Below, one piece after another: positions 46,813-55,543 of a stretch of 64,000 nucleotides of DNA. The translations under genes and the position numbers were made by a program. This stretch comes from Sulfurimonas sp. (GTDB lineage: Bacteria; Campylobacterota; Campylobacteria; Campylobacterales; Sulfurimonadaceae), in assembly GCF_041583195.1 (NCBI RefSeq), contig NZ_JBFHGL010000010.1, forward strand, positions 1 through 64,000, in the 5' to 3' direction. The notes under the pieces were generated by a model, which saw nothing but the letters and a program-made list of their open reading frames with translations, was not told where the DNA came from and ran no database searches. The stretch's first letter is position 1. Each line of letters opens with the position of its first letter.

Positions 46813-47783
46813 AGGTAGGTATTTTTTTATTGACGGAGAACTATAGTAATTCAGCACATCTAAGCATAGCAAACGACATAGAACTTGGAGTTTATGCAGA
46901 GCAGTTGGGTTTTGATGAAGTATGGTTTGCAGAACATCATTTTAATGCTTTTAGTGTAATACCGAGTCCGACACTTATGATGGCCGCTCTTGCAGCGCGC
47001 ACAAAGCATATACGTATCGGGAGTGCTGCATTTTTAGCACCTTTTTATCACAATACGCGCTTGTCTGAAGAGATAGCTACGCTTGATAATTTATCTTTTG
47101 GACGGATAGATGCAGGTTTTGCCAAAGGCGGTTTTGCTTACGATGTAGAGTCTTTTGACAAAAGCCCGCAAAACTTACGTCAGGAGATGTTTGAGAATGT
47201 ACAAAATATTGATCAAACACTTTGTAACAACTGGCTATTAGAGCCAAAACCTCTGCAAGCAAAAGTTCCTTTTTATATTGCGACTTTCTCTACTGTTGAG
47301 ACGATTGAGTTTGCCGCAAAAAATGGATACGGCCTGATGTTTTCACAAGGGGCTACTATTAAGCAGTGTGAAGATGCTCAGAAGATTTATAAACATATAG
47401 CAGGTTATGAACCCCAGATCGTTTTAATGAGAGTGTTTTGTATAGAAGAAAATTATGAACGTGCCTATAACAAAGCTTTACCTGAGACAGACCATTTTAT
47501 TAAATGTATGCGTGCAGTTAAATCACGTCAGATGCAACCTACTTTTAAGAAAGAGAATTATGAGGCTCTTTTAAAACAAAGGTTTAGCTTTTTTGATGGT
47601 AAAAATTTTTTAGATAATGCAATTTTAGGCAATGAAAAGGAGTGTATAGAGCAGATAAAAAATATAAATAAGAAAATAAAAAACCTTCATTTAGTTTTAA
47701 AAGTATCATCGTCTAATGCTATGCAGACAAGAGGAATGCTAAAGACATTTAGCCAAAAAATCAAACCAAATATAAAGGATTAA
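46809..47783 (+). CDS. Luciferase-like flavin monooxygenase
   Basis: 324 residues of the LLM class (VGIFLLTENY, GFDEVWFAEHHFNAFSVIPS, TKHIRIGSAAFLAPF, GRIDAGFAKGGF). These enzymes use reduced flavin and oxygen to oxidise small molecules, including opening C-S bonds. It overlaps the globin gene by 4 bases. The substrate is not evident. Processing of an imported ligand is an inference. Confidence 0.85.
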   Translation: MKVGIFLLTENYSNSAHLSIANDIELGVYAEQLGFDEVWFAEHHFNAFSVIPSPTLMMAALAARTKHIRIGSAAFLAPFYHNTRLSEEIATLDNLSFGRIDAGFAKGGFAYDVESFDKSPQNLRQEMFENVQNIDQTLCNNWLLEPKPLQAKVPFYIATFSTVETIEFAAKNGYGLMFSQGATIKQCEDAQKIYKHIAGYEPQIVLMRVFCIEENYERAYNKALPETDHFIKCMRAVKSRQMQPTFKKENYEALLKQRFSFFDGKNFLDNAILGNEKECIEQIKNINKKIKNLHLVLKVSSSNAMQTRGMLKTFSQKIKPNIKD

Positions 47784-47786
47784 TAG

Positions 47787-49763
47787 ATGAAAAAAAGTTT
47801 ACTAGTTTTATCCGCGGCGGCAACATTTGCTTTAGCAGAAGGAAGTTACACATTAGGGCAGGTTAGTGTTGGTGCTAATACGGCAGATGATATCAATATG
47901 ATAGAAGAGAGCATATCTTCAGACACTATTTCTAGGGACAGCTCTTTGATCGTTTCAGAAGCACTTGATAACATAAGTGGTATTAACCAGGATGTTCAAG
48001 GCGGACGCGGTGAAGGTACTTTGTATATTAGAGGTTTTGATGCAAAACGTATAGGTGTATTTATTGACGGTATTCCAATCTACGTACCGTATGACGGTAA
48101 TTTTGATTATGTCCGTTTTTTAACTAGCGATGTAGCTAAGATAGATATATCAAAAGGTTACTCGTCTGTAGCATACGGCGGAAATACGATGGGTGGGGTT
48201 GTAAATATCGTTTCTAAAAAGCCAACTAAAGAGTTAGAGGGAAATATCAAAGCAACTATGGTTTTAGATAGTAATACTCAAATGGCCCGCCATATTGAGA
48301 CGTTAAACGTTGGAACTATGTTAGACGGTTTTTATGCACAACTGGGCGCTTCATATTCAAAACAAAATCACTTTCGTATGAGTGATGATTTTCAAGCGGT
48401 AGATACACAGCCTGAGGGCGAGAGACTTCGTTCAGAGAGTGAAGATAAAAAAGTAAGCCTTAAAGCCGGATATGTAGCTGATGATATGAGTGAAGTAGCT
48501 GTAAACTATGCTAATCAAAAAGGTAAAAAACAACAACCTCCTGTAACAGATACCGATTTTGCTAAAAGTAAAAACTGGGATTGGCCGTATTGGAATAAAG
48601 AGACTATATCTATTACGGGACAAAAGAATTTTGGAGCAAGCTATATAAAAGCACTTGCTTATTATGATAAAAGCGAAAACTCTTTATATAGTTATGATGA
48701 TGATACATTCAGATCATTTACTCAAAAATGGGCATGGAAAAGCCGCTATGACGATTACAGTTACGGTGCCCGTTTAGAATACGCTACTGAGTTTGGCAGC
48801 AACTTTTTAAAAGTGGCAGCTAACTATAAAAAAGATGTACACCGCGGATATGATATTGAAAAAGATGATTCAGGTGAGACACTTACTGAGAGATATAAAG
48901 ATTATACTGTCTCTGTAGGTATAGAAGATATCTATACTATTTCCTCAAGTTTACAACTATTAGCTGGGATCAACTACGATAGACGTAAAGGGCAGGAGAT
49001 ATTTGACACAAATGATGCAAACCTTGATATGCTAAACCTTACATCTGAAGATGCTTTGAGTCCGCAGGCTGCACTTATCTATGCACTGGACTCTAACTCT
49101 AAAGTACGTGGGAGTATATCTCGTAAGACCTATATGCCGTCTATGAAAGACAGATACTCTCGTAAACTTGGAACTGCCGTACCGAACGTTAACTTGAAAA
49201 ATGAGATAGCTACACACTACGAACTTGGGTATACAAGAGTTAAAGACTCTCTCTCAACAGGTGTAAATGTTTATTATACAAGGGTAAAAGATGCGATTCA
49301 AAACAACCCTTGGGATCAAAATACATCGTTAAGCCAGAACCAAAATGTCGGTACGTTTGATCATCGTGGTATAGAGCTTGACGTAGAGTATAGTTTTGAT
49401 GGAACTGATGTAGGTGGAAACTACAGCTACATTAATATAAAAGATACTAAAAATACTGGTGCGAAGATAGTAGATGTACCAAAGCACCAACTTTTTGCAT
49501 ATGCGCGTCAAGAAGTAGGTGCAGGTTTTGCTGTATATGCAAATATGAAAGTAAGAAAAGGTGCGTACGAGAATAAAATGGATGCTACATTTGTCATCAA
49601 CCCTACTTTTACAACATATGATCTGAAAGTTATATATAACCCTTTAGAGGAGTTTGCGGCAGAGATTGGCGTGAAGAACTTGTCTGATAAACTAGTTCGC
49701 TACGATTATGCGTATCCTATGGCAGGACGTGAATTTTTTGCTTCTTTAGAGTATAAATTCTAA
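47787..49763 (+). CDS. TonB-dependent outer-membrane receptor 3
   Basis: 658 residues with a signal peptide (LLVLSAAATFALAEGS), a plug domain (SEALDNISGINQDVQGGRGE, IDISKGYSSVAYGG, NTMGGVVNIVSKKP) and a barrel ending in Phe (SLEYKF). It is siderophore-receptor-like. It ends one base into the next gene, a ModA/TupA-like protein, which suggests an oxyanion or metal-complex substrate. Confidence 0.9.
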   Translation: MKKSLLVLSAAATFALAEGSYTLGQVSVGANTADDINMIEESISSDTISRDSSLIVSEALDNISGINQDVQGGRGEGTLYIRGFDAKRIGVFIDGIPIYVPYDGNFDYVRFLTSDVAKIDISKGYSSVAYGGNTMGGVVNIVSKKPTKELEGNIKATMVLDSNTQMARHIETLNVGTMLDGFYAQLGASYSKQNHFRMSDDFQAVDTQPEGERLRSESEDKKVSLKAGYVADDMSEVAVNYANQKGKKQQPPVTDTDFAKSKNWDWPYWNKETISITGQKNFGASYIKALAYYDKSENSLYSYDDDTFRSFTQKWAWKSRYDDYSYGARLEYATEFGSNFLKVAANYKKDVHRGYDIEKDDSGETLTERYKDYTVSVGIEDIYTISSSLQLLAGINYDRRKGQEIFDTNDANLDMLNLTSEDALSPQAALIYALDSNSKVRGSISRKTYMPSMKDRYSRKLGTAVPNVNLKNEIATHYELGYTRVKDSLSTGVNVYYTRVKDAIQNNPWDQNTSLSQNQNVGTFDHRGIELDVEYSFDGTDVGGNYSYINIKDTKNTGAKIVDVPKHQLFAYARQEVGAGFAVYANMKVRKGAYENKMDATFVINPTFTTYDLKVIYNPLEEFAAEIGVKNLSDKLVRYDYAYPMAGREFFASLEYKF

Positions 49764-50563
49764 TGAAAACAGCTTTGTTAAAACTACTGCTTATATTAAT
49801 TTGCACGGCATCTATATATGCAAAAGAGGAGCCTATTCGCGTTGCAGTTATAGGCGGCGTTGTAATAAGCGGTATGTGGGAGAAAGTTGCCAATGCTTTT
49901 GAAGAGCGTTACGGTATTGAAACCGAACTGGTTATAAGCGGTAACAAAAAACAGCTTAACAGCTTTGTGAGAAAAAAGCAAGTTGATTTTATAACAATGC
50001 ACTCTAGTGATACTATCAGTAATCTGGTGGCAGACGGATTGTTTGAACAACTTACTCCATGGATGAGAAACTCGCAGATGTTAGTAGGAGTGAAAAATAA
50101 CCCAGCCGATATAACTTTAAGAGACTCTCTTAGAGTAGCATTAGAAAAAATTTCAAGAACTAAAACTCCTTTTTTAATCCCTCCAAGCGGAGGGACAATT
50201 GAAGTTCTTCACGGATTAAAAGAACAATATAACTTTAATCCGGATATAACTTTTTTAAAAACAAAAAGAGGGTTCTTAAAAGAGGTGGCAGACAAAGGCG
50301 GATATACACTTTTTGGTGTTATTCCGTTTTTAATGAAAAAGCATCATCATCCAATGATTACAGGATATTACAGTGAAGATGAAAATCTTAAAAGACCGTA
50401 TCTTGCGTGTATTGTTGAAAAAACAAAAACAACAAAACAAAAATTTGAAAAAGCTAAAAAGCTACTTGAATTTTTGACTTCTAAAGAGGTTCAAACACTT
50501 ATTTTAACGCATAGACTAGATGGATTTAAAGAATATCCGCTTTTTTTTGCAATTAAAAAATAA
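49763..50563 (+). CDS. ModA/TupA-like periplasmic binding protein
   Basis: 266 residues with a signal peptide (LLKLLLILICTASIYA). A class II binding fold is seen (IRVAVIGGVVISGMWEKVAN, AFEERYGIETELVISG, IPPSGGTIEVLHGL). It resembles molybdate/tungstate binding proteins distantly. No permease is adjacent; it overlaps the third receptor gene by one base. Tungstate or molybdate is the likely ligand, with low certainty. Confidence 0.7.
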   Translation: MKTALLKLLLILICTASIYAKEEPIRVAVIGGVVISGMWEKVANAFEERYGIETELVISGNKKQLNSFVRKKQVDFITMHSSDTISNLVADGLFEQLTPWMRNSQMLVGVKNNPADITLRDSLRVALEKISRTKTPFLIPPSGGTIEVLHGLKEQYNFNPDITFLKTKRGFLKEVADKGGYTLFGVIPFLMKKHHHPMITGYYSEDENLKRPYLACIVEKTKTTKQKFEKAKKLLEFLTSKEVQTLILTHRLDGFKEYPLFFAIKK

Positions 50564-50583
50564 AAATAATAAAAGGATTAATA

Positions 50584-51393
50584 ATGGGATTGATACAAAC
50601 AAACTTGGACAGTTTAGGTTTTGCAAGTTTATATTCGCAGCAGATGGACGTTTCTACGTTTAAAGGTAAAAACAGTGAAGATTGGGATAAACGTGCAAAC
50701 AGCATGAACAATAATGTTCACAATAGCATATATACAAAAACTTTCATTGATAAAATAGATACGAGTGATGCTGATTCACTTTTAGACGTAGGGTGTGGTC
50801 CAGGTACTATATCACTGGCTATAGCCGATAAACTCTCAAATGTTTATGCTCTTGATTATTCATCCGGTATGCTTGATTGTGTTGAGAAAAATTGTGAAGA
50901 AAAAAAGATAGATAATATCTCAACAATAAATAAGTCCTGGTATGATGATTGGGATGAGGTTCCAAATGCCGACATTGTCGTAGCTTCACGTTCAATGGAG
51001 GTAAAAGATATTAAAGATGCACTGATGAAATTAAACTCAAAGGCAAATAAAAGAGTATACCTGACTACGAAAGTCGGAGGAAGTTTTATAGATAACAAGA
51101 TCTTAAACCAACTAAGCAGAGAGATCTATCCAAGGCCTGATTATATATATCTTGTAAATGTATTACATAGTATGGGGATATATGCAAAAGTTGATTTTAT
51201 TAAAAGTGAAAACACAAAGTTTTCAAGTTCAAGAGATGATGAGTTTGTAGAAAAAGTCGCTTGGAGTTTGGGCGAACTATCCAACGATGAGAAAGAAGTT
51301 TTAAAAAAATATTATAATACAACTTATAAATTTAAAAAAACTGATGAATATATGGATTGGGCATTAATATCTTGGGATGTAAAGTCGCTATAA
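50584..51393 (+). CDS. SAM-dependent methyltransferase 2
   Basis: 269 residues. Motif I LLDVGCGPGTISLAIAD, then VYALDYSSGMLD and NADIVVASRSMEV are class I SAM features. It is only distantly like the methyltransferase at 45568. The substrate is unknown. It lies between the binding protein and modD in the ModE-controlled operon. Confidence 0.82.
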   Translation: MGLIQTNLDSLGFASLYSQQMDVSTFKGKNSEDWDKRANSMNNNVHNSIYTKTFIDKIDTSDADSLLDVGCGPGTISLAIADKLSNVYALDYSSGMLDCVEKNCEEKKIDNISTINKSWYDDWDEVPNADIVVASRSMEVKDIKDALMKLNSKANKRVYLTTKVGGSFIDNKILNQLSREIYPRPDYIYLVNVLHSMGIYAKVDFIKSENTKFSSSRDDEFVEKVAWSLGELSNDEKEVLKKYYNTTYKFKKTDEYMDWALISWDVKSL

Positions 51394-51439
51394 TTTCAAT
51401 TTATAATATTTAGAATAAAAACTTATTTATGGAGAAAAA

Positions 51440-52288
51440 ATGTATAGATTGAATGATAGTGAGTTATTAAGATATATTGAAGAGGATGTACCGTATTTGG
51501 ATCTTACAACGCATCTACAAGATATTGAAAATAAAAAAGCAAGACTAAAAATTATAACTAGAGAAGAGTTATTAGTTTCATGTATGGAAGAAGCTTGCAG
51601 AATTGTAGAATTATTGAACTGTAAAGTTGATAGTTTTATTCCATCAAAGCAAAATGCAGGAAAAGGTGATGTTTTGCTTACTTTTTCAGGGGATTATAAC
51701 GATGTTCATAAAGCTTGGAGATCAGCACAGGTACTACTTGAATATAGTTGTAAAATGTCTACATATACACATAGTATGAAAAAAGAGATCGAGAGTGCAA
51801 ATAAACACTGTGAACTATTAACTACAAGAAAAACATTTCCTCTTGCTAAAAAGTTTTGCATAAAGTCTATTATGAGCGGTGGAGCAATGCCACACAGACT
51901 AAACTTGGGTGAGACTATAGTTTTCTTTAATAATCACAGAATCGTTTATAACACCAATCAAGAGTTCTACGAGAATATTCAAAAGTTTAAAATAAAAGTG
52001 CCTGAGAAGAAAATAGTTGTAGAGTCTGACAATTTTGAAGATGCTGTGCAGCTGATGAAGTATGGTGTTGATGTTTTACAGCTTGATAAAGTAGAGATAG
52101 AGTTATTAAAAACTATTGTGAAATACAAAGAAGAAAATTATCCAAATGTTAAAATATTGGCATCTGGCGGTATAGATATAAACAATGCTGCAGAGTTTGC
52201 ATCTACTGGCATAGATGGAATAGTAACAAGTAAACCTTACATATGCGGTATGGCAAATATTGGTACAAAAATGGAACTTATCGCATAA
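51440..52288 (+). CDS. modD: ModD, QPRTase-like molybdenum protein
   Basis: 282 residues of the nicotinate-nucleotide pyrophosphorylase fold (EEDVPYLDLTTHL, LEYSCKMSTYTHSM, TTRKTFPLAKKFCIKSIM, ILASGGIDINNAAEFAST). ModD members of this family occur in molybdenum operons; the reaction is not established. It closes the operon from 42532, 46 bases after the methyltransferase. Confidence 0.85.
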   Translation: MYRLNDSELLRYIEEDVPYLDLTTHLQDIENKKARLKIITREELLVSCMEEACRIVELLNCKVDSFIPSKQNAGKGDVLLTFSGDYNDVHKAWRSAQVLLEYSCKMSTYTHSMKKEIESANKHCELLTTRKTFPLAKKFCIKSIMSGGAMPHRLNLGETIVFFNNHRIVYNTNQEFYENIQKFKIKVPEKKIVVESDNFEDAVQLMKYGVDVLQLDKVEIELLKTIVKYKEENYPNVKILASGGIDINNAAEFASTGIDGIVTSKPYICGMANIGTKMELIA

Positions 52289-52353
52289 AAAATATTTTTG
52301 CAGTTTAAAAAATAATATATAAATTGCACAAAAAAGAAACAGTTTTTTCTCTA

Positions 52354-52368
52354 AGGAATGTAATATGT
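52354..52368 (+). promoter_or_regulatory. Sigma-54 promoter of the 52406-nifT operon
   Basis: AGGAATGTAATATGT has GG and GT at -24/-12 spacing, 37 bases before the small ORF at 52406. Confidence 0.72.
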
Positions 52369-52405
52369 ATTATAGAATTATATATTATATTTTTTTGGAG
52401 AGATT

Positions 52406-52495
52406 ATGGAAACTATTATATTACCACTGGCACTTTTGACATATGCGGCTACAGTTGTTATGTATGCTAAAAAAGTTGAAAGCAAGAGGGCATAA
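52406..52495 (+). CDS. 29-residue membrane peptide
   Basis: ATG with GGAGA 6 bases upstream, TAA overlapping the next ATG by one base (TAATG). The peptide METIILPLALLTYAATVV then MYAKKVESKRA is one membrane helix with a basic cytoplasmic end. It is directly behind the sigma-54 promoter and is translationally coupled to the aldo/keto reductase. No family is recognised. Confidence 0.7.
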   Translation: METIILPLALLTYAATVVMYAKKVESKRA

Positions 52496-53595
52496 TGAGT
52501 TTCGCAACGCAAGAAGACACACTTAATTTTGCTAAAAAATTCTCAAACTATAAAGATTTTTATACTCAACATAACGGGTTGATATTTTCTAAACTTGGTC
52601 TTGGTACTTTTAATAAAGAACCTTATAAAGAGGAAAATTATGTATTTCACTATATTGAAGCTGTAAAGCAGGCAATAAGAAGTGGAATAAATTTGATAGA
52701 TACAGCTAGTAACTATAGATACGGGCAAAGTGAAAAAGAGATAGGTGAAGCTTTAGTTGAACTTGGTGATGAGGTTAAACGTGAAGAGCTTATAATCTGT
52801 TCTAAAGGCGGATTTATTCAGCTAGATTTCCCTTTCCCTGAAAATCCGTATACATGGATCAAAGAAAACATAACAGATGCAGGTCTTGCAACTGAAGATG
52901 AGATAGAACTAGATCAGCACTGTATGACACCTGATTATTTAGAGTGGAGCTGTAGACGCTCTCTTGAGAATCTTGGAGTTGAATCGTTAGATATATACTA
53001 TCTTCACAATCCTGAGATGCAAATATTAAAGCTTGGAAAAAAAGACTTTTATAAACAAATTGAAAAAGTGTTTCAAAGGTTTGAAAAACTTGCTGACGAA
53101 GGCTTATTTAAAACTTACGGTGTAGCTGTATGGAACGGTTTTACTGCTGAGAACGAAGAACTTATAAGTTTAGAAAAACTTGTAGAGATCGCAGAAAAAG
53201 TTGGTGGAGAAAACCACAGGTTTAAATATATCCAGCTTCCGTTTAATATGGGTAAAACAAACGCTTATACTACTCCTACGCAGAAAGTAAATAATCAAGA
53301 GTGTTCTATTATTAATGCTGCGTATAAACTTGGAATTGGTGTAATAAGTTCATCTTCACTGCTTCAGATGAACCTGTTTAAAAAATCTTTTACGGCTGAG
53401 ACAGGTGTAGTTTTAGATAGTTCAATGACTCTAAAGAGTGATATACAACTTGCACTTCAGTTTGTTCGCTCAACTCCGGGAATTGTTAGTTCATTATTTG
53501 GTTCTAAAGTTCCTGTTCATATTAAAGAGAACTGTGAGATCTCAAAAGTTAAGTCAGTAAAAAGAGAAAAATATGACTTACTGTACAGGCTGTAA
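52495..53595 (+). CDS. Aldo/keto reductase
   Basis: 366 residues with the AKR barrel (SKLGLGTFN, NLIDTASNYRYGQSEKEIGE, SLENLGVESLDIYYLHNP, GVISSSSLLQMNL). Catalytic Asp and Tyr are in LIDTASNYRYG. NAD(P)H-dependent reduction of a carbonyl is expected. AKR genes occur in nif clusters of other bacteria, but the role there is unknown. It is under the nif-type sigma-54 promoter. Confidence 0.88.
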   Translation: MSFATQEDTLNFAKKFSNYKDFYTQHNGLIFSKLGLGTFNKEPYKEENYVFHYIEAVKQAIRSGINLIDTASNYRYGQSEKEIGEALVELGDEVKREELIICSKGGFIQLDFPFPENPYTWIKENITDAGLATEDEIELDQHCMTPDYLEWSCRRSLENLGVESLDIYYLHNPEMQILKLGKKDFYKQIEKVFQRFEKLADEGLFKTYGVAVWNGFTAENEELISLEKLVEIAEKVGGENHRFKYIQLPFNMGKTNAYTTPTQKVNNQECSIINAAYKLGIGVISSSSLLQMNLFKKSFTAETGVVLDSSMTLKSDIQLALQFVRSTPGIVSSLFGSKVPVHIKENCEISKVKSVKREKYDLLYRL

Positions 53596-53598
53596 GTT

Positions 53599-55242
53599 TT
53601 GATTTATGACGTAATCGTAGTCGGTGGTGGAATTGCAGGTTTAATGGCTGCAATAGAAGCTAAGACCAATTCCAATAAAGTAGCTATAGTTACAAAAGGA
53701 AATATATTTAAATCAAACTCTTCACTTGCCAGTGGAGGGATAAATTCTGTTTTAGATAAAAATGACACTCATGAGATAAAAAAACATATAGATGATACAC
53801 TTAAAGGCGGTTACGGTTTAAGTGACAAAAAAAGTGTATCTTATATGTGTAACCGTGCTCCGCATATAATCAAAAAACTTGTATCTTACGGTGTTGAGTT
53901 TGACAAAGATGAAAACGGTGAGATAGCACAAAGAAGTTTCGGCGGTGGTATATCTAAGAGAACTTGTTATGTGGGTGATAAAACAGGTTCAGCTATTATG
54001 CAGGCTCTTATTAAAAAAGCAAAAATTATGGGTGTTACATTTGTAGCAAACAATTTTGTTATGAATATTACAAAACTAAATAATCAAATAAGCGGTGTAG
54101 TAGCTATAAGAAGAATAGATTCATCACTTATGGTATATCCAGCAAAGGCAGTAATACTTGCCGGTGGTGGTTATGCAGGTATATATAGAGGACACTCTAC
54201 TAATGCACAAGATTATACAGGTGATATGCTTGCAATCGCTCTAAGAGCAGGGTTGAATTTAAAAGATATGGAGTTTGTTCAGTTCCATCCTACAGGAATG
54301 AATAAAAGCTCTTATCTTATCAGTGAAGCTGCTCGTGGTGAAGGCGGACACTTAGTAAATAGTGACGGAAAGCGTTTTGTAGATGAACTTGCTACAAGAG
54401 ATATTGTCTCACGCGCTATTTTAAAAGAGATTAATGATGGTAAAAAAGTATATTTAGATCTTAGACATTTAGATAAAGAACATATTGAAACAAAACTCCC
54501 AAGTCTATATAAGGCAGCTTATAATCAAGCAGGGATTGACGTTACAACTGAATTACTTGAAGTTACTCCGGTTGCTCATTACTCTATGGGTGGTATAGAA
54601 TCTTTAATGACAAAAACAGATATCAAAGGTCTGTTCGTTTGTGGAGAATGTGCAGTTAATAATATACACGGTGCAAACAGATTAGGCGGTAACTCATTAC
54701 TAGAAGGTGCAGTATTTGGTGAACTTGCAGGTGAAAATGCAAGAGAATTCGCGAAACATAAAGATTTTTTACCGATCGATTACAATATTGTAGTCAAAGA
54801 TCAAAAAGTTGTAGATAACATTTTTGACAGAGATACTACAAAAAACTTTAACTCCATGCGTATAAGTATGGGGGAAACTATGTTTAAGTATGCAGGTATA
54901 CATAGAGATTATGACTCTCTAATTAAGGCATTTGATTATATAAAATATTTGAGAAAGCAAGCAGGTAGCTTACACTGTATAGATAAAGGAAGAAACAATA
55001 ATGTAGAACTTATATCTATCCTTGAGCTAAAAAATGCACTTGAGGTTGCTGAAGCAGTCGTCTTGAGTGCACTCGAGAGAGAGGAAAGCCGCGGTGCTCA
55101 TTCAAGAGATGATTTTCTTGAGTCTGATGCAGACAAAGAGAGATCAATCTTAGTGAATGAGCCAAAAAAAGGTTTTTTCAAAGTGTGGTATGAAAATAAA
55201 AGCGCTTTATTAAACCAAGTAATCAAACTAATCAAAAATTAA
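53599..55242 (+). CDS. FAD flavoprotein, fumarate reductase / aspartate oxidase type
   Basis: 547 residues from TTG 53599 (AGG 9 bases upstream). N-terminal FAD loop VIVVGGGIAGLMAAIEA; covalent-type and active-site blocks QFHPTGM, SEAARGEGGHLVN, TRDIVSRAI, VTPVAHYSMGGI and HGANRLGGNSLLE. It is a soluble subunit-like protein without its usual Fe-S or membrane partner nearby. The reaction is unknown; electron supply to nitrogenase is possible. It is co-transcribed with the AKR and nifT. Confidence 0.85.
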   Translation: MIYDVIVVGGGIAGLMAAIEAKTNSNKVAIVTKGNIFKSNSSLASGGINSVLDKNDTHEIKKHIDDTLKGGYGLSDKKSVSYMCNRAPHIIKKLVSYGVEFDKDENGEIAQRSFGGGISKRTCYVGDKTGSAIMQALIKKAKIMGVTFVANNFVMNITKLNNQISGVVAIRRIDSSLMVYPAKAVILAGGGYAGIYRGHSTNAQDYTGDMLAIALRAGLNLKDMEFVQFHPTGMNKSSYLISEAARGEGGHLVNSDGKRFVDELATRDIVSRAILKEINDGKKVYLDLRHLDKEHIETKLPSLYKAAYNQAGIDVTTELLEVTPVAHYSMGGIESLMTKTDIKGLFVCGECAVNNIHGANRLGGNSLLEGAVFGELAGENAREFAKHKDFLPIDYNIVVKDQKVVDNIFDRDTTKNFNSMRISMGETMFKYAGIHRDYDSLIKAFDYIKYLRKQAGSLHCIDKGRNNNVELISILELKNALEVAEAVVLSALEREESRGAHSRDDFLESDADKERSILVNEPKKGFFKVWYENKSALLNQVIKLIKN

Positions 55243-55252
55243 AGGAGAAATG

Positions 55253-55462
55253 ATGGCAAAAGTAATGTTAAGAGAAAATAATGGAGAGATCTCTTTCTAT
55301 GTAGCAAAAAAAGATATGGAAGAGACTATTGAGAGTATAGAGTTTAACACTGATGAAAAATGGGGTGGAGAAGTAGAACTTAGCAATGGTGAGACATGGT
55401 GGATTGAACCAGGTCCAAAAAATTTACCTAAAGAAACTGTTTGTAAAAAGATAGCTGATTAA
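55253..55462 (+). CDS. nifT: NifT/FixU
   Basis: 69 residues from the second ATG of an ATGATG pair (AAGGAG 6 bases upstream). KVMLRENNGEISFYVAKKD and KWGGEVELSNGETWWI match NifT/FixU. The function is not known. It usually follows nifK; here it is 24 kb away, after the FAD gene. Confidence 0.9.
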   Translation: MAKVMLRENNGEISFYVAKKDMEETIESIEFNTDEKWGGEVELSNGETWWIEPGPKNLPKETVCKKIAD

Positions 55463-55503
55463 TAATTAGTCACATATCTGCTTTTTTTTTATATATATTT
55501 GAG

Positions 55504-55509
55504 TATAAT
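55504..55509 (+). promoter_or_regulatory. Probable -10 element of nifA
   Basis: TATAAT, 34 bases before the nifA ATG, with a T-run in the -35 region. No -24/-12 pattern occurs, so nifA is likely a housekeeping-type promoter. Confidence 0.5.
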
Positions 55510-55543
55510 ATCATCATATAAATAAAATAAGAAGATATGTAGA

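Noticed and set aside
46809-47783. Bioluminescence or alkanesulfonate use
   Set aside because: LLM-family membership alone does not support it, and no lux or ssu genes are nearby.
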